NCBI RefSeq assembly: GCF_011297335.1
Contig: NZ_JAAOTJ010000001.1
Location: forward strand, 1,364,001 to 1,428,000
Length of the DNA: 64,000 bases
Origin: Catellatospora methionotrophica
GTDB taxonomy: Bacteria; Actinomycetota; Actinomycetes; Mycobacteriales; Micromonosporaceae
Direction: 5' to 3'
Within the stretch, counting starts at the first letter, position 1; each line of letters opens with the position of its first letter. The notes under the pieces were generated by a model. It saw nothing but the letters and a program-made list of their open reading frames with translations. It searched no databases and was not told the origin of the DNA. Position numbers and translations under genes: made by a program. Positions 42,730-51,355 of the stretch are shown piece by piece.

Positions 42730-43288
42730 CGAGCACCTTCCCGACGAGTTGGTGTACCAGGGCACGAAAATCCGGCTCCGGCAGGTCGATCCGGCTGCCC
42801 CGGAACAGCTGGACCAGGCCGTGGATCAGCGCGGCGACCGTCAGCGCCAGCGGCCATACGTCCTGGTCGCGCAGCGCGCCCTGCCTGATGCCGGTGGTCA
42901 GCGCGGCGGCGACGAGGTTCATCGACGGCGAACCGCCCGCCCGGAAGTCGTCCGGCCAGCGCCGCGCGCCGTCGCGCGGATCGGTGAACACGAAGTCGTA
43001 CAGGTGGGGCTGGCCGAGGGCGAAGTCGAGATGGTCGTCCAGCAGCTCGGTCACGCGCGTGTCGAAGTCGGCGGCGGCCGGGCGGGCGGCCCAGCGCTGC
43101 GCGATCTCGGCGAAGCTGGCGTCCGCGATGGTCGACAGCAGCGCCTCGCGGTTGGCGAAGTGCCGGTAGATGGTCATCGGGGTGACCCCGGCCGCCGTGG
43201 CCACCCGCCGCATGCTCACCGCGGCAGCCCCTTCGGCGAGCAGGATCTCGCGGGCGATGCCCACCAGCCGTTCTGCGGTCGCGCTCAT
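42713..43288 (-). CDS. TetR-family repressor
   Basis: A 191-residue regulator starting 'MSATAERLVGIAREILLAEG'. The helix-turn-helix is 'VSMRRVATAAGVTPMTIYRH' followed by 'FANREALLSTIADASF', and the ligand-binding helices follow. The start codon directly abuts a 34-base palindrome (43289-43322) that contains a -10-like box at the right place for a leaderless transcript. The repressor would therefore block its own promoter and that of the overlapping downstream membrane nitrilase. Confidence 0.9.
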   Translation of the reverse strand: MSATAERLVGIAREILLAEGAAAVSMRRVATAAGVTPMTIYRHFANREALLSTIADASFAEIAQRWAARPAAADFDTRVTELLDDHLDFALGQPHLYDFVFTDPRDGARRWPDDFRAGGSPSMNLVAAALTTGIRQGALRDQDVWPLALTVAALIHGLVQLFRGSRIDLPEPDFRALVHQLVGKVLDGNRA

Positions 43289-43322
43289 GTCTACACCGTA
43301 GACCTAAGTCTACGGTGTAGAC
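43289..43322 (-). promoter_or_regulatory. TetR operator and leaderless promoter
   Basis: Two perfect 15-base inverted arms (43289-43303 and 43308-43322) with a CTAA spacer; each arm is itself nearly palindromic (GTCTAC..GTAGAC), so two repressor dimers may bind. On the minus strand a TACGGT box occupies positions -12 to -7 relative to the A of the tetR ATG, and a TTGTCT box lies 18 bases further up. Transcription would start at or next to the start codon, giving a leaderless mRNA. Confidence 0.75.
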
Positions 43323-43351
43323 AAGCCGCGAAGGTATCAGCGTTTTCGCGT

Positions 43352-43387
43352 GCTCGTTTCGGGACGCCACAGCGTCCCGAAACGAGC
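43352..43387. repeat. 16-bp inverted repeat, family C copy 2
   Basis: Perfect arms 43352-43367 and 43372-43387 around a 4-base loop. The core 'cgggacgc...gcgtcccg' matches the element at 34405-34432. It lies in the 248-base gap between the TetR gene and the leftward 256-residue gene and may terminate the latter. Confidence 0.75.
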
Positions 43388-43536
43388 GGCCGCCCACACA
43401 CATATGCTCCGGAGCGGGACTGTCGGCTATGGCGGAAGGGGCTCCACCCCCGAGGACGCCCCGCCGACCCGGGAACTGACCAGCCATGACGTGCCCGCCT
43501 GCCCCCGTGGCGACGGGCACGTCACAGCGGCAGCGG

Positions 43537-44307
43537 TTATCCGGTGGTGGCGGCGGTGGTGATCGACCAGCCGTCGGCGAAGGTCGTGCCGGAGACGGGG
43601 CGGGCCGAGATCACGCAGCGCTGCTCGTCGGGCCAGAACCAGCCCGCCGAGCGGGCGAGCGCCTGCCAGCCGTCCAGCTCGCTGTCCAGGGCCGAGCCGT
43701 AGACGGCCAGGCCGAGGCGTCGCCAGACCTCGTAGTAGGCGATCCAGTGCGCCTCCTGCTGGCCGTACCAGCAGACGGGGCCGGGTGTGCCGAGCAGCCG
43801 CTTGCCGGGCAGGTAGAAGCCCTGGGCGAGCGAGGTGTAGAGGGCGTCGCGGACGTGGCGGCGCACGATGTCGACGAACGGGACGCCGTACGCCACGGCC
43901 GCTTCCGCGGAGAGCTCGGGCCAGGGCCGGTCCTTGTCGCGTTTGGGCGGCTTGGGGTCGAACAGCGGCGTCTCGATCCGGTCGTCCATCGCCCCGCGCA
44001 TCCTGGCCAGGGATGTGGCCAGGTCACTGGCCAGCGGAGGACGGCGGCCGGGCGGCGGCTGGGTGACCCAGGTGTGCAGGTCCTGCAGCGTCGGCAGGTG
44101 CTGGACCAGCGGCTGGGCTTCGCGGGGAGAGCGGACCCACACGAACTCGGGCCGGGGGCGGCCGATACGCCGGTACAGCGCGGTGACGGCCTGTTCGGCG
44201 GCTGCCTCGCCGGTCGGTCCGCAGGCGGTGCCGTGGCCGAGCCATTCGTCGCGGACGGCGGCTGCCTGCTGCCAGGAGGCGGCACGTTCGTGCCGCGGGG
44301 CGGTCAT
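43537..44307 (-). CDS. Orphan 256-residue protein, possibly DUF6745-like
   Basis: The protein begins 'MTAPRHERAASWQQAAAVRD' (the longer frame to 44412 runs through the terminator of the next gene). Conserved-looking aromatic blocks are 'PEFVWVRSPREAQPLV', 'WYGQQEAHWIAYYEVWRRLG' and 'ARSAGWFWPDEQRCVISARP'. The last one resembles the 'GWWWP...CVVSERP' ending I associate with DUF6745 proteins, whose function is unknown. That family assignment is from memory and tentative. No signal peptide or membrane segment is seen. It is monocistronic. Confidence 0.6.
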   Translation of the reverse strand: MTAPRHERAASWQQAAAVRDEWLGHGTACGPTGEAAAEQAVTALYRRIGRPRPEFVWVRSPREAQPLVQHLPTLQDLHTWVTQPPPGRRPPLASDLATSLARMRGAMDDRIETPLFDPKPPKRDKDRPWPELSAEAAVAYGVPFVDIVRRHVRDALYTSLAQGFYLPGKRLLGTPGPVCWYGQQEAHWIAYYEVWRRLGLAVYGSALDSELDGWQALARSAGWFWPDEQRCVISARPVSGTTFADGWSITTAATTG

Positions 44308-44391
44308 ACCGCGAGGGCGCGCACGCCCTTTCGTACAGAGGAGATCATGGCGCTCATGATCGCACCGGTCGCGTTGTCGTGCAACGGATAT

Positions 44392-44427
44392 GAGCGGCGG
44401 GCCGTCCGGCATGACGGCCCGCCGCTC
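44392..44427 (-). terminator. Terminator of the ThuA-lectin gene
   Basis: Perfect 15-base arms (44392-44406, 44413-44427) with a 6-base loop, 6 bases after the stop of the leftward ThuA gene. Confidence 0.8.
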
Positions 44428-44433
44428 AGCCTG

Positions 44434-46530
44434 TTACGGCAGGGTCCACTTCTGGTTGGCCGCACCGGCGGTGCACGTCCACAGGTGGACGACGGTGCTG
44501 TCGGCGGAGTTGTTGCCCGACACGTCCAGGCACTTGCCCGACTGCGGGTTGCGCAGGGTCTGGTCCGAGGACTGGTAGGTCCAGTTCTGGGCGCCGGAGC
44601 CGTTGCAGGTCCACAGCTGGATCTTGGCACCGTTGGTGCTGCTGCCGCCGGAGATGTCCAGGCACTTGCCCAGGGCGCGCAGGGTCTGCCCGTTCTGGGT
44701 CCAGGTCTGGGCCGTGGAGCTGTTGCAGGTGTAGATCTGGATCTGCGTGCCGTCGGCGGTGCCGCTGCCGCGCACGTCCAGGCACTTGCCGGCCAGGCCC
44801 TTGATCGGCCCGGTGCCCGGCGTGGCGGTCTTCACGAAGGTGAAGTCGTCGACGTCGAACAGGCCGGTGCCGGTCCCGGTGAACGTCAGGTACACGTTCT
44901 GGTTGCCCGAGGGCACCCCGGTCAGCGTGGTCTGCACGTTGGCGTACGTGCTCCAGCTGCCCGTGTTGGGCACCGCGACGGTGCCGAGGATCGGCCCGGT
45001 GGTGGAACCGGTGCGCACCTGGATGCCGCCGCCCGCGCCGCCGGACACGACGCGCGCCCGGAAGGTGGTCGCGCCGCCGACGTTCACGCCGTTGTACGCC
45101 GCCCAGTCGCCCGGCTCGATGTAGCCCAGGGTCTGGCCGTTGTTCGCGCCCGCCTTGGTGAACGCCTGCACGCCGCTCTGGCTGCTGAACGACTCCGCCT
45201 GCACGGTGACGTCACCGGTCGGCGGGGTGCCCAGCTCCTTGACGCGGATGTTGCGGAACTGGGCGGTGTCGCCCGCGCCGTGATTCTGGATGCCGATGTG
45301 ACCGGCCAGGCTGCGGACCGGGTTGGTGTTGGTGAAGTCGTTGACCAGCACGCCGTTGAGGTAGATGCGCAGGCGCTCGCCCTCGACCAGCAGCTCGTAG
45401 GTGTTCCACTCGCCTGCTGCGTTGAGCGCCGCGTCCCGGGCCGCGATGTTGGCGGACTGGAACGTGTAGACGGATCCGGTGGTGCGGTCGGCCGCGTCGG
45501 TGGCGTCGATCTGGATCTCGTAGCCGTTGTTGACCGCCGACCACGGGTCGGTCGACGGCGGGAAGCCGATGAACACGCCCGAGTTCGAGTCGCCGGTGAG
45601 CTTCCAGTCCAGCTTCAGCGAGTACGAGGTGAACTGCTTGGCGCTGTACCAGTACAGGCCCATGCCGCCGACCGTGGTCAGCGTCGCGTCGGAGTTGGTG
45701 AGGCTGCCCGGTCCGGCCTGCGACCAGCCCGTGGTCGAGCCGTTGAAGATCGGCGTGTAACCGGTCTCGGGGCGGCAGTCGGCCTTGCTGCGACCGGCCG
45801 CGTAGCGGATGCCGCCGAGCAGGTGGTTGCGGAAGTTCGCCTCGCCGTAGGAAGCCTGGGTGTGGCCGCCACCGGTGTAGAACGAGCGGCCGCCGTCGTA
45901 CGCCTTGCACCAGGCGTGCGGGTGGTCGGCGCCCATGCCGCCGCCGCTGTACGAGGACTCGTCCAGGGTGGCCAGCACCTTCGCGGTGGACCGGGCGTTG
46001 GTCTGGTAGTTGTACCACTCGTCGGTGCGGGTCCAGGTCTGCGGCAGGTGCCCGGTCGCGGCGTGACCGCGGTCCTCGACCTTGACATTGGCCTGCTGGA
46101 TGGCCGGGTGCGAGGCGAACCACGCGCCGACCAGGTTGCCGTACCAGGGCCAGGAGTACTCGGTGTCGGACGCGGCGTGCACGCCGACATAGCCCTTGCC
46201 GGAGCGGATGTAGTTCTCGAACGCCGTCTGCTGCGTGGCGTCGAGCACGTCACCGGTGGTGTTGAGGAAGACCACGGCCTCGTACTGGGCGAGGTTGCCC
46301 GCGTTGAACTGGGCCGCGTCCTCGGTGGCGGTGACGGTGAAGTTGTTCGCCGCGCCCAGGTCACGGATGGCCTGGGTGCCCACGGCGATGGAGTCGTGCC
46401 GGAAACCGGCGGTCTTGGAGAAGACCAGCACGTCGTAGGGGGCGTCGGCGGCCACGGCCGGGGCGGCGGTCATGGCCACCACGGTCAGCGCGGCAGCTGC
46501 CAGGCCGAGCGCGGGTCGGAGGATTCGCAC
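44434..46530 (-). CDS. Secreted ThuA / DUF1080 protein with CBM6-like and ricin-lectin tail
   Basis: A 698-residue exported protein. A signal peptide ('LGLAAAALTVVAMTAAPAVA') is followed by a ThuA domain (about 32-240: 'YDVLVFSKTAGFRHDSI', 'YVGVHAASDTEYSWPWYG', 'GGGHTQASYGEANFRNHLLG'). Next come a DUF1080/3-keto-disaccharide-hydrolase-like domain (about 255-430), a CBM6-like domain (about 440-570, 'VQAESFSSQSGVQAF') and a ricin-type beta-trefoil with three 'KCLDV...Q.W' repeats. ThuA and DUF1080 proteins act in 3-keto-sugar metabolism. The tail is almost the same as in the upstream dehydrogenase, so the two probably bind the same polysaccharide and work together. Confidence 0.88.
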   Translation of the reverse strand: MRILRPALGLAAAALTVVAMTAAPAVAADAPYDVLVFSKTAGFRHDSIAVGTQAIRDLGAANNFTVTATEDAAQFNAGNLAQYEAVVFLNTTGDVLDATQQTAFENYIRSGKGYVGVHAASDTEYSWPWYGNLVGAWFASHPAIQQANVKVEDRGHAATGHLPQTWTRTDEWYNYQTNARSTAKVLATLDESSYSGGGMGADHPHAWCKAYDGGRSFYTGGGHTQASYGEANFRNHLLGGIRYAAGRSKADCRPETGYTPIFNGSTTGWSQAGPGSLTNSDATLTTVGGMGLYWYSAKQFTSYSLKLDWKLTGDSNSGVFIGFPPSTDPWSAVNNGYEIQIDATDAADRTTGSVYTFQSANIAARDAALNAAGEWNTYELLVEGERLRIYLNGVLVNDFTNTNPVRSLAGHIGIQNHGAGDTAQFRNIRVKELGTPPTGDVTVQAESFSSQSGVQAFTKAGANNGQTLGYIEPGDWAAYNGVNVGGATTFRARVVSGGAGGGIQVRTGSTTGPILGTVAVPNTGSWSTYANVQTTLTGVPSGNQNVYLTFTGTGTGLFDVDDFTFVKTATPGTGPIKGLAGKCLDVRGSGTADGTQIQIYTCNSSTAQTWTQNGQTLRALGKCLDISGGSSTNGAKIQLWTCNGSGAQNWTYQSSDQTLRNPQSGKCLDVSGNNSADSTVVHLWTCTAGAANQKWTLP

Positions 46531-46557
46531 GGTGGTGCTCCTTTCACGGACGGAGAC

Positions 46558-46589
46558 GGTCCGGGCGGGCGGGGCTGCCCGCCCGGACC
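46558..46589 (-). terminator. Hairpin between the two lectin-tailed genes
   Basis: Perfect 13-base arms (46558-46570, 46577-46589) and a 6-base loop, 7 bases after the stop of the sugar-dehydrogenase gene and 27 bases before the ThuA start. It would terminate or attenuate read-through between the genes. Confidence 0.75.
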
Positions 46590-46596
46590 TGGTCGA

Positions 46597-49434
46597 TCAG
46601 GGCAGGGTCCACTTCTGGTTCGCGGCGTTCGCGGTGCACGTCCACAGGTGGACGATGGTGCTGTCGGCGGAGCTGTTACCGGACACGTCCAGGCACTTGG
46701 CCGACTGCGGGTTGCGCAGCGTCTGGTCGGAGGCCTGGTAGGTCCAGTTCTGCGCGGCGGAGCCGTTGCAGGTGTACAGCTGGATCTTGGTGCCGTCGGC
46801 GGTGCCGCCACCGGCGATGTCCAGGCACTTGCCGAACGCCCGCAGGGTCTGGCCGTTGCGGGTCCAGGTCTGCGAACCGGTGCCGTTGCAGGTGTAGATC
46901 TGGATCTGCGTGCCGTCGGCCGTCGCGCCGCTGCGCACGTCCAGGCACTTGCCCGCCAGGCCCTTGACCGGGCCGACGCCCGCGGCCGTGGTGAACGTGA
47001 ACGAGTCCAGGTCGAACAGCGCCCCGGTGCCGCCGCTGAAGGTCAGGAACAGCGGCGAGGTGGTGTTCGGCGGGTTCGTGATGGTGCCGGTCACCGTCGC
47101 GAACGTCTCCCAGCCGCCGGTCACCGGAACGGTGGCCGAGCCGAGCACGGTGCCGGTGGCCGACCCGGCGCGGATCTGCAGCGTGCCGCCGACGCCACCC
47201 GAGGACACCCGGGCGGTGAAGCCGGTCGCGTTGCTCAGCCGGTACGGCGTGAACGAGATCCAGTCCCCGTTGTTGATGTCACCGACGGTCTTGCCGCCCT
47301 CGGCGGTCGTCTTGGTGAACGTGTTGATGCCCGACGAGGTGCCGAAGTGCTCGGCCTGCCGGTGCCGGGGCTGCAGCGTGTGCTGCGTGTGCGTGGTCAG
47401 GCCCTGGTTGTCGGTGTACTCCGCGTCGAAGATCGCGAAGATGTTCGCCGCGTCGTCGTGCTCACCGTCGACCGGGATGGTGATGGTGCCCGAGCAGCCG
47501 TTCTTCGAGGTGATCTGGTGTCCGTGCTGGTCGTGGCCGAGCACGTAGGTCAGCTTGACCCGCGCGCAGTCGATCGTGCCGTCACCGGCGTCGGTGACCG
47601 TCAGCGAGTAGCTGACCGTGTCCCCGAAGGCGAACAGCTGGCCGTTGCCGGGGCTGTTGATGGTCACCGCGGGCGGCGTGTTGCCGACCGTGATGACCTC
47701 AGAGTCGCCGCCGGTCGCGCCCTGCGGGTCGCGCACCGTGAGGGTCGCGGTGTAGGTGCCGTTGGCGGTGTAGGTCTTGCTCGGGTTGGCCGCCGTGGAG
47801 GTCGTGCCGTCGCCGAAGGCCCACGAGTAGGTCAGCGCGCCACCCTCCGGGTCCGAGGAGCCGGCCGAGGAGAACTGCACCGTCAGCGGGGCCGCACCTG
47901 AGGTGGGGGTGGCGGACGCGTTGGCGATCGGGGCCCGGTTGCCGCTGCCGATGTACTCGAAGCGGTACAGCGCCGAGTTGGCGTCGCCGTTGAAGTAGCC
48001 GGTGCCGTAGTCGAGCACGTACAGCGCGCCGTCGGGGCCGAACGCCGAGTCCATGACCTGCTTGCCGACCCACGGGAACGAGTCGATCGTGCCCCGCGAG
48101 CCGTCGGCGTTGACGTGGATCGGCTTGATCCAGCCGCGGCCGAACTCGGTGGCGAAGAACTGCCCGTCCATGTCCTGCGGGAACTTCACGGCCGAGGTCG
48201 ACGAGGCGTTGTACCGGTAGACCGGGCCTCCCATCGGGGACTCGGAGCCGCCGCCGAACTCGCTCGGGGTGCCGCTGTCGCCGCCGTACTTGATCCAGGC
48301 CGCGCGGGCCGGGGGCAGCGTGGACAGGCCGGTGTTGCGGAACGAGTTGTTCGTCGGCCCGCTGGCGCAGTTGTACTTCGGGCCGGTGGACGCGGTCGCG
48401 AAGTTCCACTCGTTGTAGATCTCGGTGCTGGTGTTCGCGCCGGTGCAGTACGGCCAGCCGTAGTTGCCCGCCGAGGTGATCCGGTTGAACTCGACCTGCC
48501 CGCTGGGGCCGCGGTTGGCGTTGGTGGTGCCCGCGTCCGGACCGTAGTCGCCGACGTACACGACGCCGGTAGCCTTGTCGACGCTCATCCGGAACGGGTT
48601 GCGGAAGCCCATCGCGTAGATCTCGGACCGGGTCTGGGCGGTGCCCGGCGCGAACAGGTTGCCCGACGGGATCGAGTAGCTGCCGTTCGCGTTGACCTTG
48701 ATGCGCAGGATCTTGCCGCGCAGGTCGTTGGTGTTGCCCGCGGAACGCTGCGCGTCGTAGGCCGGGTTGCGGTCGGTGCGCTCGTCGAGCGGCGAGTAGC
48801 CGTCGGAGGAGAACGGGTTCGAGTCGTCGCCGGTGGACAGGTACAGGTTGCCCGCGGCGTCGAAGTCGATGTCACCGCCGACGTGGCAGCACAGGCCCCG
48901 GTCGGCGGGCACGTCCAGCACGTTGACCTGGCTGGACATGTTCACCGTGAAGTCGGCGTTGAGGGTGAACCGGGCCAGCCGGTTGACGCCCTGCCACTGG
49001 GTCCAGCTGGTGCCGGTCGCGGGGGCGTCCCCGGTCGGGGTCGACAGCGGCGGGGCGAAGTAGAGGTAGATGTAGCGGTTGCTGGCGAAGCCAGGGTCGA
49101 CGCCGACGCCCTGCAGGCCCTCCTCGTCGTGCTGGTACACCGGGATGGTGCCGACGACGGAGGTGGTCCCGGCCGCCGAGGTGCGGCGCAGGGTGCCGTT
49201 GCGGGCGGTGTGCAGCACCGACAGGTCCGGCAGTACGGCCAGCGACATCGGCTCGCCCATCTCGGCGACGCCGCGGGCCATCTCGACCTGCTGGAACTTG
49301 CTCGGGTCGATGGTGTGCGCGGCCGCCGGGGCGGCGGTGGTGGCCACGGCCGCCAGGGCCGGTCCGGTCATCAACAGTGCGGCCGCGGCCGCACGCCAGA
49401 GCGTCATGTGTCTACGTGGGTGTCTAGTGGACAT
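46597..49434 (-). CDS. Secreted PQQ-type sugar dehydrogenase with PKD, CBM6-like and ricin-lectin domains
   Basis: A 945-residue exported protein from ATG 49434, with signal peptide ('AAAAALLMTGPALAAVATTA'). The six-bladed glucose/sorbosone-dehydrogenase propeller spans about 45-500 ('HDEEGLQGVGVDPGF', 'CCHVGGDIDFDAAGNLYLST', 'SEIYAMGFRNPFRMSVDKA', 'GVVYVGDYGPD', 'GGPVYRY'). A PKD domain ('VQFSSAGSSDPEGGALTYSW'), an Ig-like segment, a CBM6-like domain and a three-repeat ricin lectin tail follow. Such enzymes oxidise sugars, giving substrates that 3-keto-sugar enzymes like the neighbour could process. Upstream lie phased ACTTTC-type sites that may be operators. Confidence 0.88.
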   Translation of the reverse strand: MSTRHPRRHMTLWRAAAAALLMTGPALAAVATTAAPAAAHTIDPSKFQQVEMARGVAEMGEPMSLAVLPDLSVLHTARNGTLRRTSAAGTTSVVGTIPVYQHDEEGLQGVGVDPGFASNRYIYLYFAPPLSTPTGDAPATGTSWTQWQGVNRLARFTLNADFTVNMSSQVNVLDVPADRGLCCHVGGDIDFDAAGNLYLSTGDDSNPFSSDGYSPLDERTDRNPAYDAQRSAGNTNDLRGKILRIKVNANGSYSIPSGNLFAPGTAQTRSEIYAMGFRNPFRMSVDKATGVVYVGDYGPDAGTTNANRGPSGQVEFNRITSAGNYGWPYCTGANTSTEIYNEWNFATASTGPKYNCASGPTNNSFRNTGLSTLPPARAAWIKYGGDSGTPSEFGGGSESPMGGPVYRYNASSTSAVKFPQDMDGQFFATEFGRGWIKPIHVNADGSRGTIDSFPWVGKQVMDSAFGPDGALYVLDYGTGYFNGDANSALYRFEYIGSGNRAPIANASATPTSGAAPLTVQFSSAGSSDPEGGALTYSWAFGDGTTSTAANPSKTYTANGTYTATLTVRDPQGATGGDSEVITVGNTPPAVTINSPGNGQLFAFGDTVSYSLTVTDAGDGTIDCARVKLTYVLGHDQHGHQITSKNGCSGTITIPVDGEHDDAANIFAIFDAEYTDNQGLTTHTQHTLQPRHRQAEHFGTSSGINTFTKTTAEGGKTVGDINNGDWISFTPYRLSNATGFTARVSSGGVGGTLQIRAGSATGTVLGSATVPVTGGWETFATVTGTITNPPNTTSPLFLTFSGGTGALFDLDSFTFTTAAGVGPVKGLAGKCLDVRSGATADGTQIQIYTCNGTGSQTWTRNGQTLRAFGKCLDIAGGGTADGTKIQLYTCNGSAAQNWTYQASDQTLRNPQSAKCLDVSGNSSADSTIVHLWTCTANAANQKWTLP

Positions 49435-49593
49435 TGCCGTCCAACCCTTCCTGACTGGGGGTATGCCAGGCAGGGCGCGCGCCGACGCGCCTGATGCCGG
49501 GGTGGGCCAGGGGTAACCGCGCCGCCGGTTACATAGATGAAACAAGGTGGAGCTGTGACGGACACACTAGGGACTTTTCATCAACGTGTCCAT

Positions 49594-49639
49594 ACTTTCG
49601 GATGTCTCAACGGAAAGTAACGACGCCACGATCGAAAGT
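49594..49639. promoter_or_regulatory. Phased ACTTTC/GAAAGT sites upstream of the sugar dehydrogenase
   Basis: ACTTTC at 49594-49599 is inverted relative to GAAAGT at 49613-49618 and 49634-49639. The two direct copies start 21 bases apart, two helical turns. The group lies in the divergent region between the dehydrogenase gene and the 172-residue gene and could be a regulator binding site. Confidence 0.4.
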
Positions 49640-49700
49640 GGACCAGACTCCCTGGTCGCGAACCGGTTTCAGCGACCGGCGGCAGCGGGTATCGAGCGGC

Positions 49701-50219
49701 ATGAACCGCAACCTGATCCGGGCCCTGCTGTACGCCTGGGAACGGCCCGAGTTCCGCACCGGCCTGCAGCACCTGATCGACCTCGACCAGGTGACCGCAC
49801 TGCTGGCCGCACTGTCCACCGAGGACCGCGACCACGAGCAGGAACGCCGTGCGATGGACCTGCTGCGTTCCGCGCTGGACTCCCCCGAGATCCGCCGCGC
49901 GGTGCTCCTGCTGGTCGAGTCCGACGACATCCGCCTCCAGCTCGCCGCGGCGGTCGCCGAGGGCCTGCCCGACCGCCCGGCCCTGGCCGTCGCCGTCGCC
50001 TCCGCCCTCAACGACCCCCGCGTACGCGCCCAGCTGCACGCCGCGCTGGACACCCCCAAGGTCCGCGAGCTGCTGCTGCAGGCGGCCGAGGACGGCGCCG
50101 AGAACCGTCGCCTGTCCCTGGCCCGCCAGGTGCTCGTGCTGCTCGCACGGCACCGCACCGCGCGCCGTCTGGCCTGGTCGCTGCACCGCCACGGCCTGCT
50201 GCGCGCGCTGCGCGAATGA
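49701..50219 (+). CDS. Hypothetical helical-repeat protein, 172 residues
   Basis: From ATG 49701 the protein begins 'MNRNLIRALLYAWERPEFRT' and is almost wholly alpha-helical. Repeating units such as 'RAVLLLVESDDIRLQLAAAV' and 'ALNDPRVRAQLHAALDTPKV' resemble armadillo/HEAT-like 'D.P.VR..L..AL' repeats. The frame is open further upstream, but that part covers the putative operator sites and is not credible. It has no signal peptide or catalytic motif, and its function is unknown. It converges on the membrane protein gene, with 3 bases between stops. Confidence 0.65.
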   Translation: MNRNLIRALLYAWERPEFRTGLQHLIDLDQVTALLAALSTEDRDHEQERRAMDLLRSALDSPEIRRAVLLLVESDDIRLQLAAAVAEGLPDRPALAVAVASALNDPRVRAQLHAALDTPKVRELLLQAAEDGAENRRLSLARQVLVLLARHRTARRLAWSLHRHGLLRALRE

Positions 50220-50222
50220 CAC

Positions 50223-51149
50223 TCAGCGGTACGGCATCTTCGGGAACCAGCCGTAGCCGAACATGGCGGGCAGGCGCACGTCCCAGTAGACGACGGTGAA
50301 CACGCCCAGGGCGATGAGCAGCGCGCCGGTCACCGCCGCGGTGCGCGCCGGGCTGGCCGTCAGCCAGCGTACGAACCCGCCCCTGGTCGCTACCACCAGC
50401 AGCGCGAACAGCGCCGCCACCAGCACGATGTTGCCCAGCGACTGCAGCACGAACGCGCCCGCGCCGTACAGCGGGTTGCCGGTGTCGACGGCCCAGTGGA
50501 ACAGCTTGTTGAACAGCGGGTACGGCCGACCGACCAGGAAGCCGCCGACCAGCGCGCCCAGCGTCACCACCCGCGCGGCGGGCCGGTGGGCGAACGGGTC
50601 GCGCAGCACCCCGAGCGCGGCCAGGCCGAGGTAGACGAAGGCCAGCCCGATGACGCCGAATGCGACCATCGACTGGATCAGGCGCACCGGCAGCCCGCCG
50701 ACGACCTCGGTCGACAGCTGCGGGAGGCGGTCGCCGAGCAGCACGCCGACGAAGCCGTACGTGGCCGACACGGCGACCATGCCCAGGGTGAGCCAGCCGA
50801 CCGGGCGCAGCAGGCCGCGCAGCCCGGCCCGGGTGGCCCCACCGGCCTGGGTCATCGGCCCGACCGAGGCGGCCATGGCGATGTTGCAGGCGGTGAAGGT
50901 GCCCGCCAGCCCCGACACGAACGCGAACACCAGCCCGGCGACGGTGCCGCCGATCGCGGTCGCCTTGGCGTCGTGGCCGAGCAGGGTGTTCGCGACGTTG
51001 TCGCCGATGACGTGGTCGACGAACTCGTAGGACCAGAGCACGGCCAGCGCCACGCCGGCCAGCACGCTGACGACGATCAGGCCGGTTCGCGAGCGGGGCG
51101 GCTCGGCTGCGGAGGGCACGGCACGGGAGGTTTGTTCAGTCATGGACAT
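50223..51149 (-). CDS. Polytopic membrane protein, CcdA/LysE-like in character
   Basis: A 308-residue integral membrane protein with about seven hydrophobic segments. 'FVSGLAGTFTACNIAMAASV' is a glycine-rich helix with a single Cys, reminiscent of the CcdA/DsbD transmembrane fold but without a Pro-Cys-Pro motif. 'GFLVGRPYPLFNKLFHWAVD' is a conserved-looking loop. A role in electron or small-molecule transport is possible but not shown. The start is uncertain: ATG 51149, ATG 51143 and a TTG at 51176 are in frame, and none has a good ribosome binding site. Confidence 0.65.
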   Translation of the reverse strand: MSMTEQTSRAVPSAAEPPRSRTGLIVVSVLAGVALAVLWSYEFVDHVIGDNVANTLLGHDAKATAIGGTVAGLVFAFVSGLAGTFTACNIAMAASVGPMTQAGGATRAGLRGLLRPVGWLTLGMVAVSATYGFVGVLLGDRLPQLSTEVVGGLPVRLIQSMVAFGVIGLAFVYLGLAALGVLRDPFAHRPAARVVTLGALVGGFLVGRPYPLFNKLFHWAVDTGNPLYGAGAFVLQSLGNIVLVAALFALLVVATRGGFVRWLTASPARTAAVTGALLIALGVFTVVYWDVRLPAMFGYGWFPKMPYR

Positions 51150-51355
51150 GAATGGATTCTTGGTGTCCAGCCGCAAAAATGTCTTCTTCCATAGTGCGCA
51201 GTAGCAGCGGGAGCGGATCCGGGCGTAGCTCCGCGGGAGAGGGGCGGGCTCGGGATACGCGATCTTCTTGTGATGTTCACCGCTCGGGCGCGACGTGTCC
51301 TGCGCGTACCGGCCGCGTTAGGCCGCTTGGACCACGCCCGAGAGGAAGAGTATTC

